Positions 26,424-37,754 are shown, counted from the first letter of the stretch. The stretch: 64,000 nucleotides of DNA from Glutamicibacter ardleyensis (GCF_014644555.1 NZ_BMKX01000005.1:205680-269679), one strand, 5' to 3'. Numbers and translations: made by a program. The notes: a model not told the origin generated them from the sequence alone.

Positions 26424-27317
26424 ATGACCACCGAGTATGAAGCTGTAAAACCTCCGGAATCCGAGCTCGTGATCGTCACGGGCATGTCTGGCGCGGGACG
26501 AACCACTGTTGCCCATGCGCTAGAAGACCTTGGCTGGTACGTGGTGGAGAACCTCCCACCATCGATGCTGGGCATGCTCACCGAGCTGATGAGTCGATCG
26601 CGTGGAACCATTGCACGGCTTGCAGTGGTCATGGACGTTCGCTCGAAGGATTTGTTCCCAGAGATTCGTGAATCTTTGGCCCTGCTGACCAGTGGCGGGG
26701 TGAAGTACCGCATGGTTTATCTGGATGCCAGCGACGAAGTCCTGGTTCGCCGGTTCGAACAGGGTCGCCGCCCGCACCCGTTGCAGGAAGACGGGCGTAT
26801 CCTCGACGGTATTCAACGTGAGCGTGACGTTACAGGACCACTGCGTGAAGCTGCCGAACTGATCTTGGACTCGACCTCAATGTCGGTCCATGACCTTGCG
26901 CGTTCGGCCACCGAGCTGTTTGCTGAATCTGGGCCAATTATTCTGCGTATTAACGTGATGAGCTTTGGGTTCAAATATGGTCTTCCTACCGACGCCAACT
27001 ACGTGGCGGATGTACGTTTCATTCCGAATCCACACTGGGTTCCCGAGCTACGCCCGCAGACCGGAAAAGACAAAGAAGTCTCAGATTACGTCTTGAGTCA
27101 GCCGGGGACCAATGAATTTATCACTAATTACCTGAAGGCACTTGAACCTGTATTTGAGGGCTACCGCCGCGAAAACAAGCACTATGCCACCATCGCTGTG
27201 GGTTGCACCGGCGGTAAGCACCGTTCAGTCGCGACTACCATCGAATTGGGGCGTCGCTTGGCGCAGCTGCCAAATGTGCGAGTGAATATCACGCACCGTG
27301 ATCTAGGCCGGGAGTAG
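26424..27317 (+). CDS. rapZ: RNase adapter RapZ / nucleotide-binding protein
   Basis: A 297-residue P-loop protein of the RapZ/YvcJ family. In E. coli RapZ directs RNase E to the sRNA GlmZ; in Gram-positive bacteria it is a nucleotide-binding protein of less certain role. Walker A is GMSGAGRTT (residues 20-28; Arg replaces the usual Lys), with VMDVRS near 72 and the conserved C-terminal IAVGCTGGKHRSVA near 260. It sits in the conserved uvrC-rapZ-yvcK-whiA order, six bases before yvcK. Confidence 0.95.
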   Translation: MTTEYEAVKPPESELVIVTGMSGAGRTTVAHALEDLGWYVVENLPPSMLGMLTELMSRSRGTIARLAVVMDVRSKDLFPEIRESLALLTSGGVKYRMVYLDASDEVLVRRFEQGRRPHPLQEDGRILDGIQRERDVTGPLREAAELILDSTSMSVHDLARSATELFAESGPIILRINVMSFGFKYGLPTDANYVADVRFIPNPHWVPELRPQTGKDKEVSDYVLSQPGTNEFITNYLKALEPVFEGYRRENKHYATIAVGCTGGKHRSVATTIELGRRLAQLPNVRVNITHRDLGRE

Positions 27318-27323
27318 TCTTCG

Positions 27324-28349
27324 ATGGCATTCGCAACGGGACCGATCCCGATTCAGGGTCTTACCCGGCCCGATGATATGCGCAACCCTTCGGTGGTTGC
27401 GTTGGGTGGAGGACATGGTCTGTCCGCCTCACTTTCGGCACTTCGCCGACTAACTACCGAATTGACCGCGGTAGTGACGGTAGCAGACGACGGTGGCAGC
27501 TCAGGTCGCTTACGCGGCTCCTTTGACGTCTTGCCTCCAGGAGATTTGCGCATGGCGCTCGCAGCGCTCTGTGACGATAATGACTGGGGCCGCACTTGGC
27601 GCGATGTCATGCAACACCGGTTTAAATCGGATGAGCATCCCGAAGAACCGCTCAATGGTCACGCGGTGGGTAACCTGCTGATTCTCGCACTTTGGGAACT
27701 GCTGGATAATCCAGTGGCCGGCTTGCGCTGGGCCGGTGCGCTATTGGGCGCACGCGGTCAGGTACTTCCGATGAGCACCGTTCCTTTGTCCATTCATGGT
27801 GAAGTCCTTGAAGCGGACGAAGTGACCGATACCTTAATTAAGAGACGCATTGACGGGCAAGCCCGACTGGCAGCTGCCGGGGGTGGGGGACTGGTCGCTA
27901 ACGTTCATCTCGAACCAGTTGATGCGCCTGCTTGTTCCGAAGCGTTGGACGCGATTGAGCTGGCCGACTGGGTCATCCTTGGCCCAGGGTCTTGGTATAC
28001 CTCGGTGTTGCCACATTTATTGCTACCCGATATGCGTCAGGCCCTTGCCGACACAACCGCTAAAAAACTGCTGACGATGAACTTGGCCACGGACACCGCG
28101 GAAACCAGTGGAATGGACGCTGCAGCGCATCTTGAAGTATTAGGACGCTACGCTCCAGAAGTAAAATTTGATGCGATTATCGCAGATGAAGCGCGGATTC
28201 GTAACAAGGAGAGATTTGAGCTGGCAGCGCAAAAACTCGGTGCGCGTGTCTTCTTTAGTAGAGTAGGGGTATCTGACGGTCGTGCCGAGCACGACCCGTT
28301 GCGCTTAGCGGCGGCCTATCATGAGGTGTTTACCGCAATAGGGTCCTAA
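27324..28349 (+). CDS. yvcK: Gluconeogenesis factor YvcK family protein (CofD-like fold)
   Basis: A 341-residue UDP-sugar-binding protein of the YvcK/CuvA family, linked to cell shape and carbon-source adaptation in other bacteria. Motifs are VALGGGHGLSASL (about residues 25-37), VTVADDGGSSGRLR (about 51-64) and GPGSWYTSVLPHLL (about 220). Translation could begin at 27324 or at the later ATG 27378, nearer the conserved GGGHG. It is located between rapZ and whiA. Confidence 0.94.
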   Translation: MAFATGPIPIQGLTRPDDMRNPSVVALGGGHGLSASLSALRRLTTELTAVVTVADDGGSSGRLRGSFDVLPPGDLRMALAALCDDNDWGRTWRDVMQHRFKSDEHPEEPLNGHAVGNLLILALWELLDNPVAGLRWAGALLGARGQVLPMSTVPLSIHGEVLEADEVTDTLIKRRIDGQARLAAAGGGGLVANVHLEPVDAPACSEALDAIELADWVILGPGSWYTSVLPHLLLPDMRQALADTTAKKLLTMNLATDTAETSGMDAAAHLEVLGRYAPEVKFDAIIADEARIRNKERFELAAQKLGARVFFSRVGVSDGRAEHDPLRLAAAYHEVFTAIGS

Positions 28350-28376
28350 TCGGATCTATGTAAGGGAGTTTGATTC

Positions 28377-29357
28377 ATGGCATTGACGGCTTCCGTCAAA
28401 GACGAGCTGTCGCGGGTTGAGATTCGCAAGCCATCGGTACGTAAGGCCGAGGTTTCGACCATGCTCCGCTTCAGCGGCGGACTACATATTGTCTCCGGGC
28501 GAATAGTTATCGAGGCCGAGGTTGACTTGGCTGCGACCGCTCGCAGACTCAAGGTCGCCATTGGCGAGCTCTACGGGCACGACGCAGAGATTGTCATGGT
28601 CTCTGGTTCCGGAATCCGCAAGGGTAGTCGATACATCGTGCGCGTTGCCAAGGATGGCGAAGTTTTAGCGCGGCAGACCGGCCTGCTAGATCAGCGTGGA
28701 CGTCCCGTGCGTGGGCTTCCCTCGGTGATTGTTAACGGTTCCACCGCGGATGCGGAAGCGGTCTGGCGCGGTGCGTTCTTATCGCATGGTTCGTTGACCG
28801 AACCTGGACGCAGTTCCGCATTAGAAATCACTTGCCCTGGGCCGGAAGCCGCACTGGCTCTGGTCGGTGCTGCTCGACGTCTTGACCTCACCGTTAAAGC
28901 GCGCGAGGTACGTGGCGTGGACCGCGTGGTCATTCGCGATGGCGATGCTATCGCTCAGCTTTTGACCCGTATGGGTGCACATGATGCACTCATGGTGTGG
29001 GAGGAACGTCGGATGCGTAAAGAGGTTCGCGCAACCGCGAACCGCCTAGCGAACTTCGACGATGCTAACCTGCGCCGCAGTGCACAGGCCGCCGTAGCTG
29101 CTGGCGCCCGTGTAGAGCGGGCGCTAGAAATTCTTGGTGACGAGGTGCCCGAGCATCTGCGTTACGCCGGAGTCCTGCGTCTGGAGCACAAGCAAGCGTC
29201 ATTGGACGAGCTGGGTCGCATGGCCGAGCCGCCGATGACCAAAGACGCGATCGCCGGTCGCATTCGCCGCCTTTTGGCGATGGCTGATAAAAAAGCCGGT
29301 GATATGGGAATACCTGGCACTGAGTCCAGTGTTCCAGTAGATGAACTGGAACAGTAA
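28377..29357 (+). CDS. whiA: DNA-binding protein WhiA
   Basis: WhiA is a conserved Gram-positive DNA-binding protein; it is a sporulation regulator in Streptomyces and affects cell division and chromosome segregation elsewhere. The 326-residue sequence has the N-terminal domain ([16 protein letters not shown]), the degenerate LAGLIDADG-like core, [17 protein letters not shown] near residue 225, and the C-terminal helix-turn-helix. AGGGAG lies shortly upstream of ATG 28377. It ends the uvrC-rapZ-yvcK-whiA chain. Confidence 0.96.
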   Translation: MALTASVKDELSRVEIRKPSVRKAEVSTMLRFSGGLHIVSGRIVIEAEVDLAATARRLKVAIGELYGHDAEIVMVSGSGIRKGSRYIVRVAKDGEVLARQTGLLDQRGRPVRGLPSVIVNGSTADAEAVWRGAFLSHGSLTEPGRSSALEITCPGPEAALALVGAARRLDLTVKAREVRGVDRVVIRDGDAIAQLLTRMGAHDALMVWEERRMRKEVRATANRLANFDDANLRRSAQAAVAAGARVERALEILGDEVPEHLRYAGVLRLEHKQASLDELGRMAEPPMTKDAIAGRIRRLLAMADKKAGDMGIPGTESSVPVDELEQ

Positions 29358-29419
29358 AAATTGTCCCCGCGGGAGACCTTCCGCGGAGATTCAACCAATT
29401 GAGAAGATTGAGGAGAATC

Positions 29420-30049
29420 ATGGCTGTTTATTCACTGCCTGAATTGCAGTACGACTACGCTGCACTAGAGCCGAACATCTCGGCTCGCATCATGGAGCTG
29501 CACCACTCGAAGCACCACGCAACCTACGTTGCTGGCGCAAACTCGGCGTTGGAGCAGTTGGCAGAAGCTCGCGAAAAGGGCGAATTCGGTAACATCCCGA
29601 AGCTTTCGAAGGACCTGGCGTTCCACTTGGGTGGACACACCAACCACTCGATCTTCTGGAACAACCTCTCCCCAGAGGGTGGCGACAAGCCAGTCGGCGA
29701 GTTGGCAGCAGCCCTGGACGAGTTCTTCGGCTCGTTCGACGCTTTCCGCGGCCACTTCACCGCTTCGGCCATGAGCCTGCAGGGTTCGGGTTGGGCAATC
29801 TTGGCTTACGAGCCACTGGGCGGCCAGCTGGTCATCGAGCAGCTCTACGATCAGCAGGGCAACGTTCCAGTCGGAACCATCCCACTGTTGATGCTGGACA
29901 TGTGGGAGCACGCCTTCTACCTGGACTACGTCAACGTTAAGGCTGACTACGTCAAGGCCTTCTGGAACATCGTGAACTGGGCAGATGTCCAGGCACGCTT
30001 CGAAGCAGCCCGCACCGGCGCCGCTTCGCTCATCGTTCCAGGTAAGTAA
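29420..30049 (+). CDS. sodA: Superoxide dismutase (Mn/Fe type)
   Basis: A 209-residue cytosolic Mn/Fe superoxide dismutase that converts superoxide to peroxide and oxygen. Metal ligands are recognisable: His28 in [11 protein letters not shown], His in [10 protein letters not shown] near 80, and Asp and His in [11 protein letters not shown] near 164-168. ATG 29420 has GAGGAG a few bases upstream; the upstream in-frame start at 29399 does not belong to the family. GC-rich palindromes (CCGCGG) occur in the 62-base gap after whiA. Confidence 0.96.
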   Translation: MAVYSLPELQYDYAALEPNISARIMELHHSKHHATYVAGANSALEQLAEAREKGEFGNIPKLSKDLAFHLGGHTNHSIFWNNLSPEGGDKPVGELAAALDEFFGSFDAFRGHFTASAMSLQGSGWAILAYEPLGGQLVIEQLYDQQGNVPVGTIPLLMLDMWEHAFYLDYVNVKADYVKAFWNIVNWADVQARFEAARTGAASLIVPGK

Positions 30050-30104
30050 TTTTCATTGAATTAACCTTCGGGTAATTCACCTCACATTTTCCGCGTTTAT
30101 CGCG

Positions 30105-30153
30105 TAGAATGTTTCAAGTGTGTTGCGGACCTCGCGTCTAGCGAGGTCCGCAA
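30105..30153 (+). promoter_or_regulatory. gap promoter and 5'-leader hairpin
   Basis: A good -10 box TAGAAT (30105-30110) is followed by a perfect 13-base hairpin (30123-30135 with 30141-30153, 5-base loop) that would lie at the 5' end of the gap mRNA. No U tract follows, so it is more likely a stabilising or regulatory 5' structure than a sodA terminator. A small CCGTG/CACGG hairpin follows at 30196-30210. Confidence 0.5.
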
Positions 30154-30184
30154 TCACGGCACAACGGAGTGTCCTCTTAGATAA

Positions 30185-31255
<1,071 letters not shown>

Positions 31256-31271
31256 TCGATAACCTAGAGAC

Positions 31272-32498
31272 ATGACTTCTCACACTCTCGACGATTTACT
31301 CGCTGACGGTGTCCGCGGGCGGTACGTTTTGGTTCGTAGTGACCTGAATGTACCGCTCGACGGGGCGACCGTAACTGATGACGGACGCGTACGCGCGTCC
31401 CTTCCGGTGATCACCAAACTGACCGAGGCTGGCGCCAAGGTCATTGTGATGGCGCACCTGGGCCGCCCAAAGGGTCAGGTCGATTCGAAGTATTCCATCG
31501 CTCCGGCAGCACATCGGTTGAACGAGTTATCCGACTTTGAGGTCAGTGTAGCAACCGACGTTGTGGGCGATTCTGCTCGCGAGTCCGCTGCAGCGCTGAC
31601 CGAAGGTTCGGTTCTCGTACTTGAAAACGTGCGTTTCGACGCTCGCGAAACCTCCAAGGTGGATGCCGAGCGCGAGGAATTCGCTAAGGCCTTGACTCTG
31701 CTGACCGGCGATAACGGCGCGTATGTGAACGATGCCTTTGGCGCGGTTCACCGTAAGCACGCTTCGGTCTTCGACATTGCGGCTTTGCTGCCTAGCTATC
31801 AGGGCGATCTCGTCGCTACTGAGATCAAGGTTCTCAAGACCCTAACCGAGGCTCCGAAGCGTCCCTACGTTGTCGTTTTGGGCGGTTCAAAGGTTTCGGA
31901 CAAGCTTGCGGTCATTGACAACTTGCTTGGCAAAGCAGATCAGTTGCTGATCGGTGGAGGCATGGCGTTCACCTTCCTGAAGGCTCAGGGGCACGCTATT
32001 GGCGGATCCTTGCTTGAAGAAGATCAGATTTCTGTCTGCCAGGAATACCTGACCCGAGCTGAAAAGCTTGGCTGCGACATCATTGTTCCTAGTGACGTGG
32101 TGGTGGCCAGCAAGTTTGGTGCCGACGCCGAGCACGAGGTGCTTGACGCCGACAAGATCGAGGACGCAAGCTTCGGCGCTAACGGTTTGGGCTTGGACAT
32201 TGGTCCAAAGTCTGCGGAACTGTTCGCCAGCTACATCACGAGTGCAAACACGGTGTTCTGGAACGGCCCAATGGGCGTCTTTGAAATCCCAGCTTTTGCC
32301 GAGGGTACCCGTACGGTGGCCCAGGCTCTGGCTGATTCCGAGGCGTTCAGCGTAGTTGGCGGTGGCGATTCTGCTGCTGCGGTACGTGCATTGGGCTTCT
32401 CTGAGGATGATTTCGGCCATATTTCCACTGGTGGCGGAGCGTCACTTGAATACCTTGAAGGTAAGACCCTGCCCGGTGTTGCCGCTTTGGAAGGCTAA
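31272..32498 (+). CDS. pgk: Phosphoglycerate kinase
   Basis: Generates ATP from 1,3-bisphosphoglycerate in glycolysis. The 408-residue protein shows the signature [12 protein letters not shown] (about residues 20-31), HLGRPKG (about 62-68), the substrate-binding [12 protein letters not shown] near 155, GGSKVSDKL near 205, and the nucleotide-binding GGGDSAAAV near 360. It starts 16 bases after gap and ends 3 bases before tpiA, in one operon. Confidence 0.97.
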   Translation: MTSHTLDDLLADGVRGRYVLVRSDLNVPLDGATVTDDGRVRASLPVITKLTEAGAKVIVMAHLGRPKGQVDSKYSIAPAAHRLNELSDFEVSVATDVVGDSARESAAALTEGSVLVLENVRFDARETSKVDAEREEFAKALTLLTGDNGAYVNDAFGAVHRKHASVFDIAALLPSYQGDLVATEIKVLKTLTEAPKRPYVVVLGGSKVSDKLAVIDNLLGKADQLLIGGGMAFTFLKAQGHAIGGSLLEEDQISVCQEYLTRAEKLGCDIIVPSDVVVASKFGADAEHEVLDADKIEDASFGANGLGLDIGPKSAELFASYITSANTVFWNGPMGVFEIPAFAEGTRTVAQALADSEAFSVVGGGDSAAAVRALGFSEDDFGHISTGGGASLEYLEGKTLPGVAALEG

Positions 32499-32501
32499 AT
32501 T

Positions 32502-33317
32502 ATGACGATGTCGAATAACGGCGCCTATGTGCGTCAGCCGCTAATTGCCGGCAACTGGAAGATGAACATGGACCACGTCCAGGGCATCACTCTGGTGCAG
32601 AAATTGGCGTGGACTCTGAAGGATGCACAGCACGACTATGATCGCGCTGAGGTTGCGGTGTTCCCACCGTTTACCGACATCCGTGGTGTGCAGACCCTGA
32701 CCCTTGGCGATAAGCTGGATGTCGTTTATGGCGCTCAGGATTTGTCCGCCCAGGATTCGGGTGCGTACACCGGAGAAATTTCCGGTCAGTTCCTGAACAA
32801 GCTCGGTTGCAGCTATGTGCTGGTTGGCCACTCGGAGCGACGTGAGTACCACAACGAGACCAACGCAGTGGTGGCCGCGAAGCTTACCGCCGCTTACCGC
32901 CACGAGGTGACCCCGGTACTTTGTGTTGGGGAAGGCCTTGAGGTGCGTCAGGCAAGCGAACACGTTGCTTACACGCTGACACAGCTTGCCGAGTCGTTGG
33001 AGGGCATTACCGCCGAGCAGGCAGCAACCCTGGTTGTAGCCTACGAACCGGTATGGGCCATTGGAACCGGTGAAGTTGCCGGACCAGCAGACGCTCAGGA
33101 AATGTGTTCCGCGATTCGTGGGGCACTGACGGAGCGTTTCGGTGAAGAAGTTGCGCAGAAGGCGCGCCTGCTTTACGGTGGCAGTGTCAAGGCTGCAAAC
33201 GCCGCCGCAATCATGCGCGAACGAGATGTTGATGGCGTGTTGGTCGGTGGTGCTAGCTTGGATGCCGAAGAATTTGCTAATATTGTAAGGTTCGAGCACC
33301 ATCTGGTCACCGACTGA
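32502..33317 (+). CDS. tpiA: Triose-phosphate isomerase
   Basis: Interconverts dihydroxyacetone phosphate and glyceraldehyde 3-phosphate. The 271-residue TIM-barrel has GNWKMN (active-site Lys, residues 17-22), VGHSERREY (catalytic His, near 107), the catalytic Glu in [13 protein letters not shown] (near 182) and the phosphate-binding [12 protein letters not shown] (near 225). A start two codons later (ATG 32508) is also possible. It lies between pgk and secG. Confidence 0.97.
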   Translation: MTMSNNGAYVRQPLIAGNWKMNMDHVQGITLVQKLAWTLKDAQHDYDRAEVAVFPPFTDIRGVQTLTLGDKLDVVYGAQDLSAQDSGAYTGEISGQFLNKLGCSYVLVGHSERREYHNETNAVVAAKLTAAYRHEVTPVLCVGEGLEVRQASEHVAYTLTQLAESLEGITAEQAATLVVAYEPVWAIGTGEVAGPADAQEMCSAIRGALTERFGEEVAQKARLLYGGSVKAANAAAIMRERDVDGVLVGGASLDAEEFANIVRFEHHLVTD

Positions 33318-33339
33318 ATCTAATTAAGGAACCGTCGAC

Positions 33340-33591
33340 TTGGATATCATCAAGATCATTCTGCAAGTACTACTGGGCATTACCAGTGTCTTGCTAACCC
33401 TCCTGATCCTGCTTCATAAGGGTCGAGGCGGCGGTATGTCCGACATGTTCGGTGGCGGCATGACCAGCTCGATGGGTTCGTCAGGCGTTGCCGAGCGCAA
33501 CCTGAACCGAATCACCATTATTTTGGGTCTGGTCTGGGGCGCCGTCATTATCGGTCTGGCGCTAGTGATGCGATTTAGCGTCGAGTCATAA
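33340..33591 (+). CDS. secG: Preprotein translocase subunit SecG
   Basis: A small membrane subunit of the SecYEG translocon. The 83-residue protein has two hydrophobic helices (about residues 3-22 and 55-77) joined by a Gly/Met-rich loop (GRGGGMSDMFGGGMTSSMGSSG), the SecG hallmark. The TTG start at 33340 is supported by AAGGA 9 bases upstream. It ends the gap operon and is followed by a strong hairpin. Confidence 0.93.
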   Translation: MDIIKIILQVLLGITSVLLTLLILLHKGRGGGMSDMFGGGMTSSMGSSGVAERNLNRITIILGLVWGAVIIGLALVMRFSVES

Positions 33592-33599
33592 GCGACTAA

Positions 33600-33635
33600 A
33601 ATTTGAGGGTCTCACGTAAGTGGGACCCTCAAATT
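33600..33635. terminator. Bidirectional terminator between secG and trkA
   Basis: A 16-base stem (33600-33615 with 33620-33635) with one G-U wobble and a GTAA loop. Its A/T-rich base gives a short U run on the minus strand. It serves the convergent gap and potassium-uptake operons. Confidence 0.85.
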
Positions 33636-33657
33636 CGTTAAGCTTGCGTGCATCCTG

Positions 33658-34380
33658 TTAACGTAGCTGCCCAAATCGATCAGTATCTACGGTGGAGCCG
33701 AGCACCAGCACCCGATCGCCTTCATTGAGCACGGTGTCTACATCGGTGTTCTGCCAGATACCTGTTCCGCTGGCCTTGGCCGCGATGGTCACCCGGTACT
33801 TTTTTCTTGTCTGAGTTTCGCTCAACGGAATCCCACAGAGAGACTTTGGCGCCAGCATCTTAACCATGGCGTATCCGGGGTCCACTTCCAGGTAATCCAT
33901 GATTGACCCGCGGACCAGGTGGGCCACCCTGCGGCCCATGTCTTTTTCTGGATAGACGATATGGTTAACGCCGAGTTGCTCAAGTATCAGCCCATGCCTG
34001 TCATCTTGCGCCTTCGCCCAAATCAGCGGAATCTTCATGCTCACAAGTAGAGAACAGCACAAGATTGAGGACTGCAGGTGGCTGCCCACGGCAACAACTA
34101 CTCGGTCAAAGTCATGGATGGCTAGCTGTTCAAGAACCTCCCGGCGGGAGGCATCGGCCTTGACTACCTGCGTCAATTCGCCATTGAGCGCCTGAACATT
34201 GTCCTCATGCTGGTCAATACCCAATACATGAGTGCCGGTTTTCATCAGCTCTAACGCAAGTGAACTGCCAAAGCGGCCCAACCCAATGACAGCCACCGAA
34301 TCGGCAGTGGCGGCAATCTTCGATTCTGAACGGAAATTTAGTAGCTTAGCCAATGGCCGGCCTTTCTTTGGGGAGCTCAT
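33658..34380 (-). CDS. TrkA/KtrA family potassium uptake regulatory protein
   Basis: A 240-residue cytosolic gating subunit of a K+ uptake system. An N-terminal RCK_N NAD(H)/ATP-binding domain (VAVIGLGRFGSSLALEL, about residues 28-44; LGIDQHEDNV near 53) is followed by an RCK_C domain (about 155-235). It is probably made from the same mRNA as the TrkH-type pore: the two genes overlap by 35 bases (34346-34380). Confidence 0.92.
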   Translation of the reverse strand: MSSPKKGRPLAKLLNFRSESKIAATADSVAVIGLGRFGSSLALELMKTGTHVLGIDQHEDNVQALNGELTQVVKADASRREVLEQLAIHDFDRVVVAVGSHLQSSILCCSLLVSMKIPLIWAKAQDDRHGLILEQLGVNHIVYPEKDMGRRVAHLVRGSIMDYLEVDPGYAMVKMLAPKSLCGIPLSETQTRKKYRVTIAAKASGTGIWQNTDVDTVLNEGDRVLVLGSTVDTDRFGQLR

Positions 34381-35713
34381 AGAGAGCCTTTCGATTGCGC
34401 AGGGCTAGTGCAGAGCCTAGGGAAAGCACTCCCACGCGCCCCAGATACATCAGAGTTATCAACACTGCTTTGGCCGCGTCGGGCAGGTCCGCGGTGATGC
34501 CCGTACTCAGCCCGACGGTACCAAAAGCCGACGACGCTTCGAAGAGGCAACGATCCAGTGAGTAGTCGGTAAACAACACCAAGCACATAGTCCCGGCAAA
34601 AACTGCTGCGGCACCCAGTAATGCAACGGTGAGCGCTTGGCGATGGACCGAACGTGAGAGACGTTTGCCCAACACGTTCACGGCAGCATCTCCACGTAGC
34701 TCAGTAATGATGATGAATGCCAAGACCGCAACCGTCGTGATCTTTATGCCACCAGCAGTACCAGCCGGTCCGGCGCCGATAAACATGAGCACATCCATGC
34801 CTAGCCAGGTTGCCGGATGCATGGCTCCGATGTCGATGGAGTTGAAACCCGCGGTACGCGTCTGCACTGATTGGAAGAATCCGGCCAAGAGGCGGCCTGC
34901 TGGATCCAGTGCTCCGAGCGTCTTGGGGTTGTTCCATTCCATTATTGTGATGAATGCGGTGCCGCCGACGAGCAGAATCGCTGTCATCAGCAAGACCAGT
35001 CGAGTATTCATACTCCATTTCAGGGTGTTCGAACCGTAACGGCGCAGCTGTACGAGCACGGGGAATCCTAGACCGCCGAGGATGATGGCAAAGCTGATCG
35101 GTAGGCTAATCCACGGGTCGTCAACAAAGCCCATGAGATTATCCGAATACAAGGCAAAGCCGGCATTGTTAAAGGCCGAGATCGAATGGAATGCGCCATG
35201 CCACAGGGCCAACGGCAAGCTGTGGTCGTAGCTGAGCCAGAACCGGATGGCCAACACACAGGCCGTGAGTGCTTCGATGGACAGGGACAGGAATAACACC
35301 GTCTTCGCGGCGGTGCGGATATCCTGCCCACTGAGTGCACTGCTTTCGCGTTGACTGGAGAGCCGGGTAAGCGTGCCAATTTTTCCCATCAACAACATGC
35401 TCAACAGCGACGCGACGAGCATGATCCCTAAGCCACCGAGCTGGATGAGCACAATGATGATGATTTTGCCGAAGAGCGTGTAGTAGGTCGCCGTGTCCAC
35501 CACGGTCAGCCCGGTCACGCAGACTGCGGAAGTCGCGGTGAAAATCGCATCGACCAAGGAAGTGAATTGGCCTTCGCTGTTCGCCCACGGACTAGCTAGC
35601 AATAAGCCGCCAACAAGAATCGCACCTAAGAATCCCAATGCGACGACCTGGGCTGGTTGTGCCAGTGCAATTTGTCCCCGGCTGTGCGGGGGTCTAGATG
35701 AATTTGCGCGCAT
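34346..35713 (-). CDS. TrkH/KtrB family potassium uptake membrane subunit
   Basis: The 455-residue pore subunit of a K+ (or K+/Na+) uptake system with about eight to ten membrane segments and the four P-loop repeats of the superfamily; selectivity-filter-like stretches are TSAVCVTGLTVVD (about residue 62), FNNAGFALYSDN (about 180), TRTAGFNSIDIG (about 293) and SAFGTVGLSTG (about 400). It pairs with the overlapping TrkA gene downstream. The ATG 35713 is followed by a positively charged N-terminus. Confidence 0.93.
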   Translation of the reverse strand: MRANSSRPPHSRGQIALAQPAQVVALGFLGAILVGGLLLASPWANSEGQFTSLVDAIFTATSAVCVTGLTVVDTATYYTLFGKIIIIVLIQLGGLGIMLVASLLSMLLMGKIGTLTRLSSQRESSALSGQDIRTAAKTVLFLSLSIEALTACVLAIRFWLSYDHSLPLALWHGAFHSISAFNNAGFALYSDNLMGFVDDPWISLPISFAIILGGLGFPVLVQLRRYGSNTLKWSMNTRLVLLMTAILLVGGTAFITIMEWNNPKTLGALDPAGRLLAGFFQSVQTRTAGFNSIDIGAMHPATWLGMDVLMFIGAGPAGTAGGIKITTVAVLAFIIITELRGDAAVNVLGKRLSRSVHRQALTVALLGAAAVFAGTMCLVLFTDYSLDRCLFEASSAFGTVGLSTGITADLPDAAKAVLITLMYLGRVGVLSLGSALALRNRKALYELPKERPAIG

Positions 35714-35866
35714 AGTTTCACATCGTTCGAAGTTGCATCGTGCTTATGCGCGTGCGGGAGTAACGAATGAAATACTACGCCTGAACCGTGTTTTGTCTAG
35801 TGTGATTTGTAGCGCATATTAGCGGCTCAAAAAGCGAAGGGACCAAGCGTAGCGGAAGCCCCGATT

Positions 35867-35898
35867 GTCACCCCTCTGGGTTGTTTTCGAGGGGTGAC
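35867..35898 (-). terminator. Terminator-like hairpin downstream of D-amino-acid oxidase
   Basis: Perfect 10-base arms (35867-35876, 35889-35898) with a 12-base loop; the pairing extends by four bases (GATT/AATC) around one bulge. It lies about 65 bases beyond the oxidase stop and upstream of trkH. Confidence 0.6.
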
Positions 35899-35961
35899 TA
35901 ATCGTCGGTTTTGTGCCCGACTACGCCGCGGAGACACGCTTACCAGGGCCCATGTTGTGGG

Positions 35962-36945
35962 TCAACTAAGTGCGCTGTCCACGAGTTCAGCAACGCGTTG
36001 TGCCGTACCCCAGGAGAGGGTCACTCCCGCACCACCATGGCCGTAGGCAGCCACCACTGGCAGCGGGTGGCCCGAGACGAGTTCTAAACGGATGCTCGCT
36101 CGTGCCGGACGCAAGCCAACCTTATGCTCGAGAACTTGTAGTCCTGCCAGTTCCGGCACCAGCGCGGTGGCACGGCACAGGATTTGTGTTGCGGTAGCTG
36201 GGTCAAATTCTTGGTTCCAGTCATGGGCGGTGTCGGTGCCGCCGACAATAATGTCGTCACGCCGCGGAATAATGTAGCTAACCCCATCCGGATAGTCATC
36301 GTCGCACAACCAACTTCTCAGGTTATTCGGGTTCGCCAGTCGGAGGACCTGGCCACGAATTGGGTACACCGTATCGTCATCGCCCAGTAGCTCGCCGCCA
36401 CGCAAGCCGCCGGCGATCACCACTACGTCGGCGTCATGCTCCAGCTCTTTAAGTTCCTTGATGGTCTCATGGATGAAAGTCACTCCCAGCTTTTCCACCT
36501 CGTGTTTCAGCCACAACAGATAGGTGCTCATTGTGATGATGGGAACCGTTGCATAGGCTCCGGCGAAGGCGCCTTCGGGCAGATCTGCTGGGGGTGCCTC
36601 ACTCACGTTTGCCACGATTTTTGTCCATGAGCGGTCGGCTCCAGGCACATGGTCGACGTTTAATCCGGTGCGCAAATCCACCCCGGTCTCGGCGATGTCA
36701 GCTAGCTGTTCAAAGCGCGCCAGGGAGCGGGCAAGTAACAGGTCCGCGGCGGGGGAGTTCTCGGAATGGTAGGGGAACCAGATGGCGGCGGCTACCGCCG
36801 AGACGGTTTCTAAGCTGTCTTGATCGGCGATCACGGTGACTTGGTGGCCGGCACTTGCTAACTCATGGGCGCTGGATAACCCGATGACGCCGGCGCCGAT
36901 CACCGTAATTCGAGTTGGCTGTTCTGAATGTGCGAGGGTACTCAA
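35962..36945 (-). CDS. FAD-dependent D-amino-acid oxidase
   Basis: Oxidatively deaminates D-amino acids to 2-oxo acids with release of peroxide. The 327-residue protein has the FAD-binding start ITVIGAGVIGLSSAHELA (about residues 12-29), the AAAIWFPY motif near 55, PIRGQV near 215, the YIIPRRDDIIVGGT substrate-site block near 245, and the C-terminal VGLRPAR and YGHGGAGVTLSWG. TTG 36945 is preferred since AAAGGA lies 6 bases upstream. A strong terminator separates it from pgl, so it has its own promoter. Confidence 0.92.
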   Translation of the reverse strand: MSTLAHSEQPTRITVIGAGVIGLSSAHELASAGHQVTVIADQDSLETVSAVAAAIWFPYHSENSPAADLLLARSLARFEQLADIAETGVDLRTGLNVDHVPGADRSWTKIVANVSEAPPADLPEGAFAGAYATVPIITMSTYLLWLKHEVEKLGVTFIHETIKELKELEHDADVVVIAGGLRGGELLGDDDTVYPIRGQVLRLANPNNLRSWLCDDDYPDGVSYIIPRRDDIIVGGTDTAHDWNQEFDPATATQILCRATALVPELAGLQVLEHKVGLRPARASIRLELVSGHPLPVVAAYGHGGAGVTLSWGTAQRVAELVDSALS

Positions 36946-36963
36946 GGGAAGTCCTTTCAAATC

Positions 36964-37007
36964 ACAAAAACCGGTGCTTCCCACACATGGGAAACACCGG
37001 TTTTTGT
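36964..37007 (-). terminator. Rho-independent terminator of the pentose-phosphate operon
   Basis: A long stem with arms at 36966-36983 and 36988-37005 and one internal mismatch. It ends on the minus strand in TTTTTG, seven bases past the pgl stop. Confidence 0.9.
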
Positions 37008-37013
37008 CTGTGC

Positions 37014-37754
37014 TTAGAGTAGCGTGGCCGCGCTACGGTCAATCAACCAGCGAGTTGCTTCGGTGCCTTGAACGGCGCTAGCCGGCACCGCCAGCTCGTT
37101 AACCTCGTGCTGGGCTGCTGCCAAGGCCGGGGCTTTCTCCGCACCGGAGACCAACAACCAAACCTCACGGGCGGTGTTGATGGTGCTCATGGTCAGCGAC
37201 ACCCGATGAGGTGGTGGCTTAGGGGAGTCATGTACCGCAATCGCGCCGAGCTCATCGGAACGAGTGTGATTCGGGAACAGCGACGCCACGTGCGAGTCCG
37301 GGCCCATGCCCAACATCAATACATCAAACACCGGATTTGCGGCACCATCGCTGGCTTCCTCGGCCAGCAACTGCGTGTAGGCAGCTGCCGCGTCCTCGGC
37401 ACTAGCGTAGGAGTCACTGTCACCGGTCATGTGCACGTTAGCCCGCTCAAGTCCTAGTGAGTCTAAGGCAGCGAATAACGGTTCGGCCTGCACCGCATTG
37501 CGGTCCGCACTGTCGGCAGCGACAAATCGTTCATCACCCCACCAGAAGTGGACGGCGGACCAATTCACCGCGATGTTTGCAGGGTTTTGTGCCACGGCAA
37601 CCAACGTCGCAATGCCCAGCGAACCGCCGGTCACCACCACGTGGGCCACTCCGCGAGCGGCAATAGCGTCGGCGATCGAGGTGATCAATCGCGCGGCGAT
37701 ACCTTGCGCGGTCGCATTAGCATCTTCATGGATGACAATTTGTCTAGCGATCAC
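37014..37754 (-). CDS. pgl: 6-phosphogluconolactonase
   Basis: Hydrolyses 6-phosphogluconolactone, the second step of the oxidative pentose-phosphate pathway. The 246-residue protein of the NagB/RpiA-like fold shows VVTGGSLGIATL (about residues 39-50), the block VHFWWGDERFVAADSADRN (about 67-85) and LMLGMGPDSHVASLFPNH (about 147-164), which are the family signatures. It overlaps opcA by 11 bases and is the last gene of the operon. Confidence 0.95.
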   Translation of the reverse strand: MIARQIVIHEDANATAQGIAARLITSIADAIAARGVAHVVVTGGSLGIATLVAVAQNPANIAVNWSAVHFWWGDERFVAADSADRNAVQAEPLFAALDSLGLERANVHMTGDSDSYASAEDAAAAYTQLLAEEASDGAANPVFDVLMLGMGPDSHVASLFPNHTRSDELGAIAVHDSPKPPPHRVSLTMSTINTAREVWLLVSGAEKAPALAAAQHEVNELAVPASAVQGTEATRWLIDRSAATLL